This document shows, piece after piece, positions 25,903 to 34,675 of a stretch of 64,000 nucleotides of DNA. This stretch comes from JAFAMS01 sp963715815 (lineage in GTDB: Bacteria; Vulcanimicrobiota; Vulcanimicrobiia; Vulcanimicrobiales; Vulcanimicrobiaceae): NCBI GenBank assembly GCA_963715815.1, contig OY970278.1, positions 620,001 to 684,000 on the forward strand, read 5' to 3'. Position numbers and translations under genes: made by a program. The notes beneath the pieces were generated by a model. That model was not told where the DNA came from. It ran no database searches and saw nothing but the letters and a program-made list of their open reading frames with translations. Within the stretch, counting starts at the first letter, position 1. The number at the start of each line of letters is the position of its first letter.

Positions 25903-26581
25903 CCGGCAGCGATGGATCCGAAACGTTCGCAAAAGCGACCGAGAGCTCGGTGCAGCCTGCGATCGCGCACACGGTGCCCGGCGTTTTTGTTAGCGACTCC
26001 GCCGCGAGCGCGACGGCGCGTTCGTCGACGCGCGTCCCCGTCGACTTGATGCCGAAATCGTCATCGTAGATCGCTCGCATGACGTCCGCTTGCTCGGGTG
26101 AATCGATCTCGAATTCGACGGCTTCGAATCCGGCCTCGCGCAAACGTCTGCGGTAGAGTCCCGTTTGCAGCGTCCCACTCGTCGCGAGGACGAGCACTCG
26201 CGAACCGGGTTCGTATTTGCGCGCGAGCTCCTCGGTCGTAACGTCGATCAGATCGAGCCATGGCAGCGGAACGAGCGCCATGACCTCATCGCGCAACGCG
26301 TGCGCGGTGTTGCAGGGAACTGCGGCAAAATCTGCGCCGGCCTCGAGCAGACGGCGTGCTGCCGACGCGATGCGTTCGATCGCTTCGCGCGTATCATGCG
26401 CGAGCAGCGCGACGGTTCGTTCCGGCACTTCGGTTGCGCTCCAGAGCACCCACGCGAGATAGTCTTGATCGGCGCGTGCGCCGCGGCGCGCGCCTTCGGC
26501 TAAGAGGCGCCGCTCGAACTCAATGTGCGCTGCGGGGCCGAGGCCGCCGATGATCCCGGGTAGGCGGACTTGCTGCTTCAC
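25808..26581 (-). CDS. aspartate/glutamate racemase family protein
   Basis: 257-residue PLP-independent racemase. N-terminal GIIGGLGPAAHIEF is typical of aspartate racemases, and the two catalytic cysteines are in VPCNTAH and AGCTELS. It makes D-aspartate or a related D-amino acid in the cytosol; annotators also meet hydantoin racemases in this fold, less likely here. It overlaps the 3' end of the transglycosylase gene and is divergent from the permease gene with 20 nt between starts. Confidence 0.88.
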   Translation of the reverse strand: MKQQVRLPGIIGGLGPAAHIEFERRLLAEGARRGARADQDYLAWVLWSATEVPERTVALLAHDTREAIERIASAARRLLEAGADFAAVPCNTAHALRDEVMALVPLPWLDLIDVTTEELARKYEPGSRVLVLATSGTLQTGLYRRRLREAGFEAVEFEIDSPEQADVMRAIYDDDFGIKSTGTRVDERAVALAAESLTKTPGTVCAIAGCTELSVAFANVSDPSLPVIDPLDALASATYDVGVGKRPLPLLAASAAR

Positions 26582-26601
26582 GAAATGAACGTTCGACGCG
26601 C

Positions 26602-28050
26602 ATGAACCGCGTCTTTCGCCGGCTCTTCATGACGATGCCGCTCGATCGAGCGCGGACCGAAACACAAGGCGTGACGCTGCGCCGCGTCTTGGGCAAGCCG
26701 GGCTTGATCGGCATCGGTCTCGGAACGATGCTCGGCGGGATATTCACGACAATCGGTGCCGGCGCGAACGCGGCGGGACCCGGCGTGATCGGATCGTTCG
26801 TCCTCTCGGGCTTGGCGTGTCTGTTCGTTGCGCTCTGCTACTCCGAGCTCGCGTGCATGGTCCCGGTTGCGGGGAGCGCGTACACATACGCGTACGCGAC
26901 GCTCGGTGAGATTGTAGCGTGGATCATCGGTTGGGATCTGATTCTCGAATATGGGATCAGTGCCGCGCCCGTCGCCTCGTCGTGGTCGTCCTACGCGCAG
27001 AATGTCCTGGGTGGATTCGGCATCTCGCTGCCCGCTTGGGCGCGCACCGCGCATCTCTCGTCCGGCGGTTCGAGCATCGACGTCCTGGCGTTTGCGATCG
27101 TGCTTGGGATTTCGATTTTGCTCGCGATCGGCATCAAAGAATCTTCCTCGACGAACAGCGCGATGGTGTGGCTGCAAGTCGGAGCGATCGTCGTCTTCGT
27201 TCTTGCGTGCATCGGCGCGGTGCGCGGACAGCTGTTCATTCCGTTCGCACCGCTGGGCGTGCAAGGCATCGTCACGTCCGCTGCGCTCGTATTTTTCGCG
27301 TACATCGGCTTCGATACGGTCACCGTTGCGTCGGAAGAATGCCGCGAGCCCGCGCGCGATCTGCCGTTCGGGATTATCGGGTCCTTGATCGTCGGTGCGA
27401 TCCTATATCTCGCAATCGCCGTCGTGTGCGTCGGACTCGTGCCGTGGAAAACGATCGAAGCGGGTTCCGGGATGCTCGATGCGGCGCGGCATGCGGGCGG
27501 CAACCCAATCGTTTTGGCGGCGGTAGCGGCCGGCGCGATTGCCGGGACGACGACGGTCATCCTGACGTCGCTGCTCGGACAAGCACGAATCTTTTACGTC
27601 ATGTCGCGCGACGGTCTCTTGCCGCCGATCGTCGCCTGGCTTCATCCGCGAACCCGCACACCGGTGTTCACCACGATGACGACCGGCGCCATCGTCGCGA
27701 TCATGGCGGCGGCGATCCCGCTCGATATCTTGCTCGCGCTGGTGAACATCGGGACGCTGTCGGCGTTTGCGATCGTCTGCATCGGTGTCGGCGTCCTGCG
27801 TGTGACGCAGCCGAATGCGAACCGGCCATTCCGTGCGCCGTTCGGAATGGCGGTTGCAATTCTCGGGGCGCTCTTGTGCATCGGGCTTGCGCTTTTCGGT
27901 TTGGGCGGCGATACGTGGTTGCGCTTTATCGTGTGGTTTGCTGTTGGGGCGGTGATCTACGTGTTCTACGGCTATCGGCGCTCGACGCTGGCGCGTGCTA
28001 CGACAGCGATTGCTTCAGAAACTCCTGGACCCGCGACCACGCGTCCTTGA
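26602..28050 (+). CDS. APC-superfamily amino acid permease
   Basis: 482 residues, about twelve membrane helices, cationic amino acid transporter type. The start of TM1 has GLIGIGLGTMLGGIFTTIG (substrate loop), and the conserved FFAYIGFDTVTVASEE loop lies in TM6. It imports an amino acid by proton symport or exchange. The next plus-strand neighbour is not functionally linked. The 3' end overlaps the convergent dienelactone hydrolase gene by 53 nt. The third methionine (codon 11) is an equally possible start. Confidence 0.88.
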   Translation: MNRVFRRLFMTMPLDRARTETQGVTLRRVLGKPGLIGIGLGTMLGGIFTTIGAGANAAGPGVIGSFVLSGLACLFVALCYSELACMVPVAGSAYTYAYATLGEIVAWIIGWDLILEYGISAAPVASSWSSYAQNVLGGFGISLPAWARTAHLSSGGSSIDVLAFAIVLGISILLAIGIKESSSTNSAMVWLQVGAIVVFVLACIGAVRGQLFIPFAPLGVQGIVTSAALVFFAYIGFDTVTVASEECREPARDLPFGIIGSLIVGAILYLAIAVVCVGLVPWKTIEAGSGMLDAARHAGGNPIVLAAVAAGAIAGTTTVILTSLLGQARIFYVMSRDGLLPPIVAWLHPRTRTPVFTTMTTGAIVAIMAAAIPLDILLALVNIGTLSAFAIVCIGVGVLRVTQPNANRPFRAPFGMAVAILGALLCIGLALFGLGGDTWLRFIVWFAVGAVIYVFYGYRRSTLARATTAIASETPGPATTRP

Positions 28051-28726
28051 TATTCGGGTTGTCGAAGCTGTTCGAAGATTGGCGAAAGAAGCCGTGCCCT
28101 TCATCCGGATAGACTTTGAGCGTGAAGCGCTTCTGCTTCGCGCGTAAGCCCTGTTCGATGCGCTCGAGTTCATCGGCCGGAATGCCCTGATCTTTGCCGC
28201 CGTAGCACATCAGCAGCGGAGCTTTGACGCGCTCGGCTTCCTCGATGAGGGGCGTGCCGCCGCTCATGAGCGGTTTGCCGATCTGTCCTCCGTAGAACAC
28301 GATTCCACCGGAAATTCCGCGCAGCATCGAGCTGAAGAACGCCATCGATCCGCCGAAGCAAAAACCCCAAGTCGCCATGCGGTTGAACCGCACGAACTCC
28401 TGATTATTCAGCCAATCGATGGCCGCGTTGAGATCGGCTTCGATCGTTTGACGCGTGACCTTTGCAGCCGCGCCACGGCCCTTGGTCATACCCTCGTCGT
28501 TGTAGGGACAATCGAGTTCGGGATCGGTGCGGTGATAGTAATTGATCGCTAGACCGACGTAGCCGGCTGAGGCGACCAGATCTGTGATGCGGCGCATCTC
28601 CGTGTTCACGCCGAAGATCTCTTGCAGTACGATCACGGCCGGGGCCGGTGCAACCGACTCTGGGCGGGAGAGGTAAGAAGGCATCGTTGAGCCCTCAACA
28701 GGGATCGATACATTACTGGTGCGCAA
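27998..28726 (-). CDS. dienelactone hydrolase family protein
   Basis: 242-residue alpha/beta hydrolase. The nucleophile is Cys in GFCFGG, the Asp in CYGGKDQGIP and the His in PDEGHGFF, the Cys-Asp-His triad of carboxymethylenebutenolidases. The true substrate in bacteria with such stand-alone genes is usually unknown. It starts at TTG 28726 with the Shine-Dalgarno GGAGGTG 4-6 nt upstream. Divergent from egtD. Confidence 0.88.
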   Translation of the reverse strand: MRTSNVSIPVEGSTMPSYLSRPESVAPAPAVIVLQEIFGVNTEMRRITDLVASAGYVGLAINYYHRTDPELDCPYNDEGMTKGRGAAAKVTRQTIEADLNAAIDWLNNQEFVRFNRMATWGFCFGGSMAFFSSMLRGISGGIVFYGGQIGKPLMSGGTPLIEEAERVKAPLLMCYGGKDQGIPADELERIEQGLRAKQKRFTLKVYPDEGHGFFRQSSNSFDNPNIKDAWSRVQEFLKQSLS

Positions 28727-28784
28727 TTAGCACCTCCCAAGGGGTTCGGTGGGTTATGGGCCGGGTAAGGAGTCCACGATTAAA

Positions 28785-29786
28785 ATGCAGATAACGACGG
28801 CTCCGGTCACAGAGCGATTGATCGTGCACGATTGCGTCAAACGTGGTCGCGGCACGACTTTTGCTGACGACGTGCGTCGCGGTCTACGCGCGCTGCCTAA
28901 GCGACTCCCCCCGAAATCGTTCTACGACGATCTGGGGTCCTCACTGTTCGAAGCCATCACGTATCTCCCCGAATATTACTTGACGAATGCGGAGCGCGAG
29001 GTTCTCGCAAAATATGCGGGCGACATCATCGACACGTTCGGCACACCGCTCGAGCTGCTCGAACTTGGCTCCGGCAGCGCAACAAAGACGCGCTTTCTCA
29101 TCGAGGCCGCGCTTGAACGTCAGCGAACGTTGCGTTACTTGCCGGTTGACATCTCGCCGGCAGTTCTGAATGCCAGCTCGCAAACGCTCATCGACATGTA
29201 TCCGAATCTTTCCGTCGAGGCGTTCGCCGGCGACTATTTCGATCTGCTCGAAACTCCGGATCTCCGTATGCGGGCGCGAACCATGGCGCTTTTCTTGGGA
29301 TCGAATATCGGAAACTTCGAGCCTGAAGAGGCGAGCGCACTGCTGCAGGCCTTACGCCGCACGCTCAAGACGGGCGACGCGTTGCTGTTGGGCACCGATC
29401 TGAAGAAATCGGTCGACCGTCTCGAGCTCGCCTACGACGATCCGGCGGGCGTGACCGCCGCGTTCAACAAGAACGTGCTCGGCCGCATCAACCGCGAACT
29501 GGGTGGCAACTTCGATCTGCGCTCCTTCGAACACGATGCGCACTACGACCCAGTGCGCGGCGCCGTCGACATGTTCTTGATCGCGACCTCGGCGCAGAAC
29601 GTGCGCATTCGCGAGCTCGACATGCAGGTCGGCTTCGCTGAGTTTGAATCGATCCACACCGAATCGTCATATAAGTACGATCCGGAAGATATCAGCCGAA
29701 TCGCCGAATCCGCAGGCTACGATCTCAAGCGCTGCTGGTTTGATTCGGGCTTCGACTACGCCCTTAGCTTGCTCTCCGTCGCATAA
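28785..29786 (+). CDS. egtD: L-histidine N-alpha-methyltransferase (EgtD-like)
   Basis: SAM-dependent enzyme that trimethylates histidine to hercynine, the first step to ergothioneine. 333 residues from ATG 28785, which has an AAGGAG upstream; a GTG 12 codons earlier is less likely. Family motifs: PKSFYDDLGSSLFEAIT, LPEYYLTNAE, LELGSGSATKT (SAM loop) and FLGSNIGNFEPEEA. No sulfoxide synthase EgtB or lyase EgtE is encoded next to it, so the pathway would need genes elsewhere; some relatives have other substrates. Confidence 0.88.
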   Translation: MQITTAPVTERLIVHDCVKRGRGTTFADDVRRGLRALPKRLPPKSFYDDLGSSLFEAITYLPEYYLTNAEREVLAKYAGDIIDTFGTPLELLELGSGSATKTRFLIEAALERQRTLRYLPVDISPAVLNASSQTLIDMYPNLSVEAFAGDYFDLLETPDLRMRARTMALFLGSNIGNFEPEEASALLQALRRTLKTGDALLLGTDLKKSVDRLELAYDDPAGVTAAFNKNVLGRINRELGGNFDLRSFEHDAHYDPVRGAVDMFLIATSAQNVRIRELDMQVGFAEFESIHTESSYKYDPEDISRIAESAGYDLKRCWFDSGFDYALSLLSVA

Positions 29787-31539
29787 CCGGGGTCCGGCGA
29801 TGCCGTCGCCGCCGTTGTCCGCCGGTCGTACCGCGGCGCTTCGGACGACGTCCGATCGTTTCGTAGATGTCGCCGCTCGCAACGCGAGCGTCTGCCTTAC
29901 CAATCGCGTCGACGAGTGAGGCACCCGTCGCGAGATCGCGCGACGGTTCATCGCCGACTGCGACCGTTGCAACGAAGACGTCTCCACGCGGTCGCACGTC
30001 GATCGTCGCACCCTCTTCGCGGATCGAGCGCTTGTCGACGTTGAGGACGCGTAGCGCAAAACCGTCGGCATCGCCGTTGGGATTGATGCGCTTGGCCTCG
30101 GTCACGAGCTTGGCGAACTCTTGTGCGAAGTCGGAGATTAGCTTGCCGGTGCGATCGCGCGCAATCCGTTTGGGCGGAAAGGAGATGCGCCAATGATTTT
30201 CGCCGACGGGCTGCCAGGTGGCGGTAGTGGCGCGCGTGATCGAGGCGGCTTCGAGCTCCTGGACGGCTTGCTCGATCGCGCTTGCGGTTCGCACGCGGGC
30301 CGCGATCTTCGGATCAAGGCCGACCAGTTTGTCGTAGAGGCGCGAGACGTCGCCGACGTTGCGGCCTTCGATGTCGATTTGCGCAGGCAAGCCCCACAAA
30401 GTCGGAGCCGTGATCAGCTCGTGGCGCCGCGCGATATCGACGATGTCGAGAACCGTCGCAAATTGTTTGTGGCTTTGCCGCACGAGCGTGCGGCGCAGCT
30501 CGGGATCGGGTGCGTCGGAAAGGACGTTTGCGATTTCTTCGACCGGCCGCAAGCCGCGCCCGGTGATCTGCGTGTAAAGCGTTTGGCTTTTGGTCGGACG
30601 CGCATTGATGATCGTCTCGATCGACGGGACGTCGAAGCCTTCGAGGTACAGGCCGCAGTTGACCAGCACGGTGGCTTTGCCTTTGCGGAAATCGGCGACG
30701 ACTTTCGCGCGTTCTTCGGGCGGCGTATCTCCGCTCGCAAAGAGTGCGGCGATTCCGCGTGCCTTGAAGGCGTCGCGCAGATTGCGCGCGTGCTGAACGG
30801 ATGCGGCGAAGACGAGCGCCTTACGTTCCGGGACATGCTCCAAATACGCGTCGATGACTTGACCGTTGCGCTCGTCGTTGTCGACGGCGTCAGCTAGCTC
30901 GCCGACTACGAAATCGCCGGCGCGTGAGTTGACTTGATCGAGGCTCGTTTGGGTGTGAATCATGAAAGCGTGAACCGGGACGAGATAACCGGCCTCAACC
31001 GCTTCGGCCGTGTCCATCGAGTACACGATCTTTTGGAAGATATCGCCGAGGCCGACTTTGTCGGCGCGGCGCGGCGTCGCCGTAAAACCCATGATCATCG
31101 CGTCGTCGCGCCGCCAACGGATGGCGGTAACGATCGCGCGGTACGTCGGTGCCGCCGCGTGATGGGCTTCGTCTATGACGAATACCCCAATCCGGCCGCC
31201 GAACCGGCGCATGAATTCTTCGAGCCGTTTTCCGGTGAGGCTCTGGACGGTCGCAACGACGATGTTGCAGTCTTCCGTCGCGCGTTTTGCCGCTTTCTCG
31301 ATCCCGACTTTGAGCTTCGGGTTGAGGAACTTCATTTTCTCGACGGTCTGCTCGATCAGCTCGTCGCGATGCGCGATCACGAGCATGACGTCATTTTCGC
31401 GTAGGCCGAGCAATTCGGGCAGCGTAGCAATTACGACCGTCTTGCCGAGGCCGGTAGCCATGACGACCATCTGCGAACGCACGCCGACATCGCGTTCGCG
31501 AAGGATAGCCTCTTGCGCATCACGTTGATACGGGCGCAA
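29764..31539 (-). CDS. SF2 DEAD/DEAH-box helicase
   Basis: 591 residues. Walker A is ATGLGKT, Walker B/DEAH is VIDEAHH, motif III FTATPRR and motif VI QITGRGLRP; it resembles the RecG/SSL2-type helicases related to type III restriction helicase cores. The C-terminal 200 residues are not recognised and end in a basic tail (about 15 Arg/Lys in the last 25), perhaps for nucleic acid binding. It starts at TTG 31539; an in-frame stop lies 14 codons upstream and there is no other start codon between. No restriction or methylase partner is next to it. Confidence 0.85.
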   Translation of the reverse strand: MRPYQRDAQEAILRERDVGVRSQMVVMATGLGKTVVIATLPELLGLRENDVMLVIAHRDELIEQTVEKMKFLNPKLKVGIEKAAKRATEDCNIVVATVQSLTGKRLEEFMRRFGGRIGVFVIDEAHHAAAPTYRAIVTAIRWRRDDAMIMGFTATPRRADKVGLGDIFQKIVYSMDTAEAVEAGYLVPVHAFMIHTQTSLDQVNSRAGDFVVGELADAVDNDERNGQVIDAYLEHVPERKALVFAASVQHARNLRDAFKARGIAALFASGDTPPEERAKVVADFRKGKATVLVNCGLYLEGFDVPSIETIINARPTKSQTLYTQITGRGLRPVEEIANVLSDAPDPELRRTLVRQSHKQFATVLDIVDIARRHELITAPTLWGLPAQIDIEGRNVGDVSRLYDKLVGLDPKIAARVRTASAIEQAVQELEAASITRATTATWQPVGENHWRISFPPKRIARDRTGKLISDFAQEFAKLVTEAKRINPNGDADGFALRVLNVDKRSIREEGATIDVRPRGDVFVATVAVGDEPSRDLATGASLVDAIGKADARVASGDIYETIGRRPKRRGTTGGQRRRRHRRTPVMRRRAS

Positions 31540-31600
31540 GCGGAAGAGCGTCGTTTCCGTAAGTTTCTCCGAGGTTCTCTAGTTGTTTAGCTTCGTGCGT

Positions 31601-32212
31601 TTAGCTTTTCACGACGCGTTCGATACCACGCAAAAGCGCATCCGCGATGACTGCTAACACAGCCGACGCAACGCTGCCCGCGACGATCTTCTGCACATCG
31701 TTTCGATGAATGCCGTCGAAGAACAGCACCCCGAGCCCCCCGGCATTGATCCATGCCGCGACGCTCGCTATAGCGATGAGCGCTACCGTCGCGATCCGCA
31801 CGCCCCCGACGATAACGGGGAGGGCGAGCGGCAGTTCGACGCGCCATAGTTGTTGCGCACGGGTCATCCCAAGTCCCGCTGCTGCCTCCAGCTGGGCGGG
31901 GTCGATTCCCTGGAAGCCGGCGACGGTATTCCGGATCAGAATCATCTGCGCGTATGCGGCCAATGCAACGACGGCGGTCCAAAAACCGAGGCCCAGGACG
32001 GGGACCAAGAGCGCCAAAAGTGCGAGACTTGGGATTGTATAGATTGCGCCAAAGATGCCGTAAATCGGGCCGGTGGCCGCCGGACGGCGAGCCGCCCAGT
32101 AGCCGAGCGGGAGCGCTATTATCAGGGCCGCGAGGAGCGCGGTACCGACAATTGCGAGGTGCTGTTCGAGTAGTTCCGCGAGCTCGAACGGATGCGACAC
32201 AAGCCAGTTCAT
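31601..32212 (-). CDS. osmoprotectant ABC transporter permease (OpuCB/YehW type)
   Basis: 203 residues with five to six membrane helices and the permease coupling loop (EAAAGLGMTRAQQLWRVELP). Part of a glycine-betaine/choline-type importer with the ATPase, lipoprotein receptor and second permease encoded upstream. The ATG overlaps the ATPase stop (ATGA). Last gene of the four-gene unit; the product works as a heterodimer with the permease at 34043. Confidence 0.88.
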   Translation of the reverse strand: MNWLVSHPFELAELLEQHLAIVGTALLAALIIALPLGYWAARRPAATGPIYGIFGAIYTIPSLALLALLVPVLGLGFWTAVVALAAYAQMILIRNTVAGFQGIDPAQLEAAAGLGMTRAQQLWRVELPLALPVIVGGVRIATVALIAIASVAAWINAGGLGVLFFDGIHRNDVQKIVAGSVASAVLAVIADALLRGIERVVKS

Positions 32213-33162
32213 TGTCGTAGGGCTGCGGCGATCGTTGCGAATCGCAGACCACCGCGTGCGCGTCCGTCCTCGACGACGATCAGCGGTTCGCCGGCGAGCA
32301 GCATCTGCCCGAGGGCGTCGCGCAAGGTCGACCGAGCGTCGACGTGTCGTGCATTGTCTTCGACTCCCGGGGGCACCTCAGGGGTTGCAGCGTCGGCTAC
32401 GTGCATCACGCTCAGACGGCGCAGCACGTCAGACGAATCGGTTAGCTCGGCGACATACGGATCGGCGGGATGCGTGAGCAATCGCAGCGGCGCGTCGATT
32501 TGGAGCAAACGCCCATCGTGAAAAACGGCGATGCGGTCGGCGAGCCGCAACGCTTCATCGATGTCATGCGTCACGAACACGATCGTCGTGCCGAGATCGC
32601 GATGAATGCGCAGCATCTCTGTACCGAGCTCGGAGCGTACGATCGCATCCAGCGCACCGAACGGCTCATCCATCAACAGAAGGGGCGGTTCGGCCGCGAG
32701 CGCGCGCGCCACACCGACGCGTTGCTGCTCACCGCCTGAGAGCTCGCGCGGCAAACGCGTACGATATGACGGATCGAGCCGCACCATTTTTAAAAGGTCG
32801 TCGACGCGGGCGTCGACGCGCGCCTTTTCCCAACCTAAGAGCTCGGGGACGATTGCGATATTCTGGCCGACGCTCAGGTGTGGAAGCAATCCGACGGCCT
32901 GAATCACGTAGCCGATGCCGCGGCGCAGCTCGGGCGCGGGGCGCGCGGCCGCATCCTCACCATTGATGAAGACGCTTCCGGTTGTCGGCAAGACGAGGCG
33001 ATTGATCGTGCGCAGCAGCGTACTCTTGCCCGAGCCCGAAGCACCGAGGAAAACCAAGAACTCGCCGGGCGCAACGTTGAGATCAACGCCCGTGACCGCA
33101 TCGCGATCCGTGCCGGGATAGCGGACGCCGACGCCGCGCAGCTCCAGGCTGGCGCTGTTCAC
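32209..33162 (-). CDS. opuCA: osmoprotectant ABC transporter ATP-binding protein
   Basis: 317 residues. Walker A GASGSGKST, Q-loop region YVIQAVGLLPHLSV, signature LSGGEQQR, Walker B LLLMDEP, and the H-loop FVTHD. After residue about 240 comes a CBS-like stretch (LRDALGQMLLAGEPLIVVED) that in OpuA-type proteins senses ionic strength or cyclic di-AMP. GTG 33162 is chosen because it overlaps the receptor gene stop (GTGA). It energises import through the two permeases. Confidence 0.9.
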   Translation of the reverse strand: MNSASLELRGVGVRYPGTDRDAVTGVDLNVAPGEFLVFLGASGSGKSTLLRTINRLVLPTTGSVFINGEDAAARPAPELRRGIGYVIQAVGLLPHLSVGQNIAIVPELLGWEKARVDARVDDLLKMVRLDPSYRTRLPRELSGGEQQRVGVARALAAEPPLLLMDEPFGALDAIVRSELGTEMLRIHRDLGTTIVFVTHDIDEALRLADRIAVFHDGRLLQIDAPLRLLTHPADPYVAELTDSSDVLRRLSVMHVADAATPEVPPGVEDNARHVDARSTLRDALGQMLLAGEPLIVVEDGRARGGLRFATIAAALRQ

Positions 33163-34046
33163 GCTAGCTGATGCTTTTGCAAGAAGTCGCGCACGACGTC
33201 GGCGGGCTCGAGTTTTTGCGGGCCGTTGATCGCGAGGTTGATGTTGCGTATCGTCGTCTCGTCGAGCAGCGGCGCGACCTTGTTGAGCGTCGGCGCGATC
33301 GACGGATATTTCTGCAGCGCCGCATCGCGAACGACGGGCGCCGCCTGATACGGCGGAAACGCGTGCTTGTCGTCTTCGAAAACGACCAGATCGTATTCGA
33401 CGATCTCGCCGTCGGTCGAGAACGCGACGGCGACGTCGGCGCGATTGTCGTGCAGCGCTTGATACCGAAGACCGATGTCGACTTGGACGATTTGCTTGAA
33501 GTTGAAGCCGCCGTACGTATGGCGCAATCCGGGCAGGCCGTCGGGCCGGTTCAGAAACTCGGCCGTTACGGCCAGCCGCAGCTCCGGCGCCGCGCGGCTC
33601 ACGTCGGAGAGGGTTCGAAGATTGTAACGTTGCGCGACGGCGTGCGTTGCGGCGAGCGCCTGCGTATCGTCGAACGGTGACGGATCGAGCCACGTCATCG
33701 CGTAGCGCTTCTCGAACTCTCGCTTTACGGTGGAGTAGACATCCTTAGGGTCGCTCGCGGCTTGCAGCTTGAGGACGACGAGCAAAGCCGTTCCCGTGTA
33801 TTCCGGATACAAATCGATCTCGCCGCGCTGCATTGCTTCCATCGCGATCTGTGTCGATCCGAGCTCCGGCTTGCGCTCGACGTGCAAGCCGGCTTTTTCC
33901 AGAAGCTGCGCATACAGCTCGCCGAGAAAAAGTTCTTCCGAAAAATTCTTGGAACCGACGCGCACGGAGTCGTGATGCGCGCAGCCTGCAAATGTTGCTG
34001 CACCGAACGCACCGATGCTGCGTAGCGCTGCTGAACGCGTGATCAC
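33159..34046 (-). CDS. osmoprotectant ABC transporter substrate-binding lipoprotein
   Basis: 295 residues of the OpuAC/OsmF family. A lipoprotein signal with FAGC near residue 22 anchors it; VGSKNFSEELFLGELYAQLL is the N-terminal signature and EIDLYPEYTGTAL the typical ligand-site region. It captures quaternary amines such as glycine betaine or choline in the periplasm. Coupled to both neighbours by 4-nt overlaps. Confidence 0.9.
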   Translation of the reverse strand: MITRSAALRSIGAFGAATFAGCAHHDSVRVGSKNFSEELFLGELYAQLLEKAGLHVERKPELGSTQIAMEAMQRGEIDLYPEYTGTALLVVLKLQAASDPKDVYSTVKREFEKRYAMTWLDPSPFDDTQALAATHAVAQRYNLRTLSDVSRAAPELRLAVTAEFLNRPDGLPGLRHTYGGFNFKQIVQVDIGLRYQALHDNRADVAVAFSTDGEIVEYDLVVFEDDKHAFPPYQAAPVVRDAALQKYPSIAPTLNKVAPLLDETTIRNINLAINGPQKLEPADVVRDFLQKHQLA

Positions 34047-34657
34047 GTGCGCACTGCTATCCGGCGCGCAATCGCAGCCAACCCGGCGTCAACGCCGAGC
34101 GCAAGCAGCGCAACCGAAATCGCTCCGAGCAGCAATTGTCCCGTGTCGTCTGTCGACAGACCGGCCGTAATATACTCACCTAATCCCCCTCCACCGATGA
34201 ATGCCGCCAGCGTTGCGCTTGCGATAACCTCGACGCTGGCGGTGCGAATGCCCGCAAACGCAACCGGAAACGCGAGTGGCCACTCAACGCGCCGCGCGAG
34301 CTCGAAGCGCGTCATCCCCATTCCGCGCGCCGCATCGACCAGCGAAAACGGCACACCGCGCAACGCAAGATCCGTGTTGACGACGATCGGCGGGATTGCC
34401 AGAACGACGAGCGCAACGAGCGCCGGGCCGAAGCCGAGTCCGATTAAGGGTAACATTAACATTAAGATTGCGAGGCTTGGGATAACACGAAGGGTATTGA
34501 TTACCCCCAGGACCGCAGGCCGGATCAGCTTTGTTCGTGCGATTAGAACGCCGAGCGGAAGGGCGATAATAGCCGCCATAGCCAAGGCGGAAACGGCAAG
34601 GCCGACGTGCGTTCGTACGTGGGCCCAGTAGTCGGGCCCAAAGAGGTCCGCGTTCAT
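34043..34657 (-). CDS. osmoprotectant ABC transporter permease (OpuCD type)
   Basis: 204 residues and six helices, EAA-loop DAARGMGMTRFELARRVEWP and the C-terminal IGGGGLGEYITAG. First gene of the osmoprotectant transporter operon. It starts at ATG 34657, only 18 nt from the divergent ppk start, so its promoter must overlap the ppk promoter or 5' end. Confidence 0.88.
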   Translation of the reverse strand: MNADLFGPDYWAHVRTHVGLAVSALAMAAIIALPLGVLIARTKLIRPAVLGVINTLRVIPSLAILMLMLPLIGLGFGPALVALVVLAIPPIVVNTDLALRGVPFSLVDAARGMGMTRFELARRVEWPLAFPVAFAGIRTASVEVIASATLAAFIGGGGLGEYITAGLSTDDTGQLLLGAISVALLALGVDAGLAAIARRIAVRT

Positions 34658-34675
34658 CCGGAGAAGCCTACTTCT

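Noticed and set aside
29764..31539. Type III or type I restriction helicase subunit
   Set aside because: The helicase core resembles them, but no methylase or specificity gene is adjacent and the nuclease motif is not visible.
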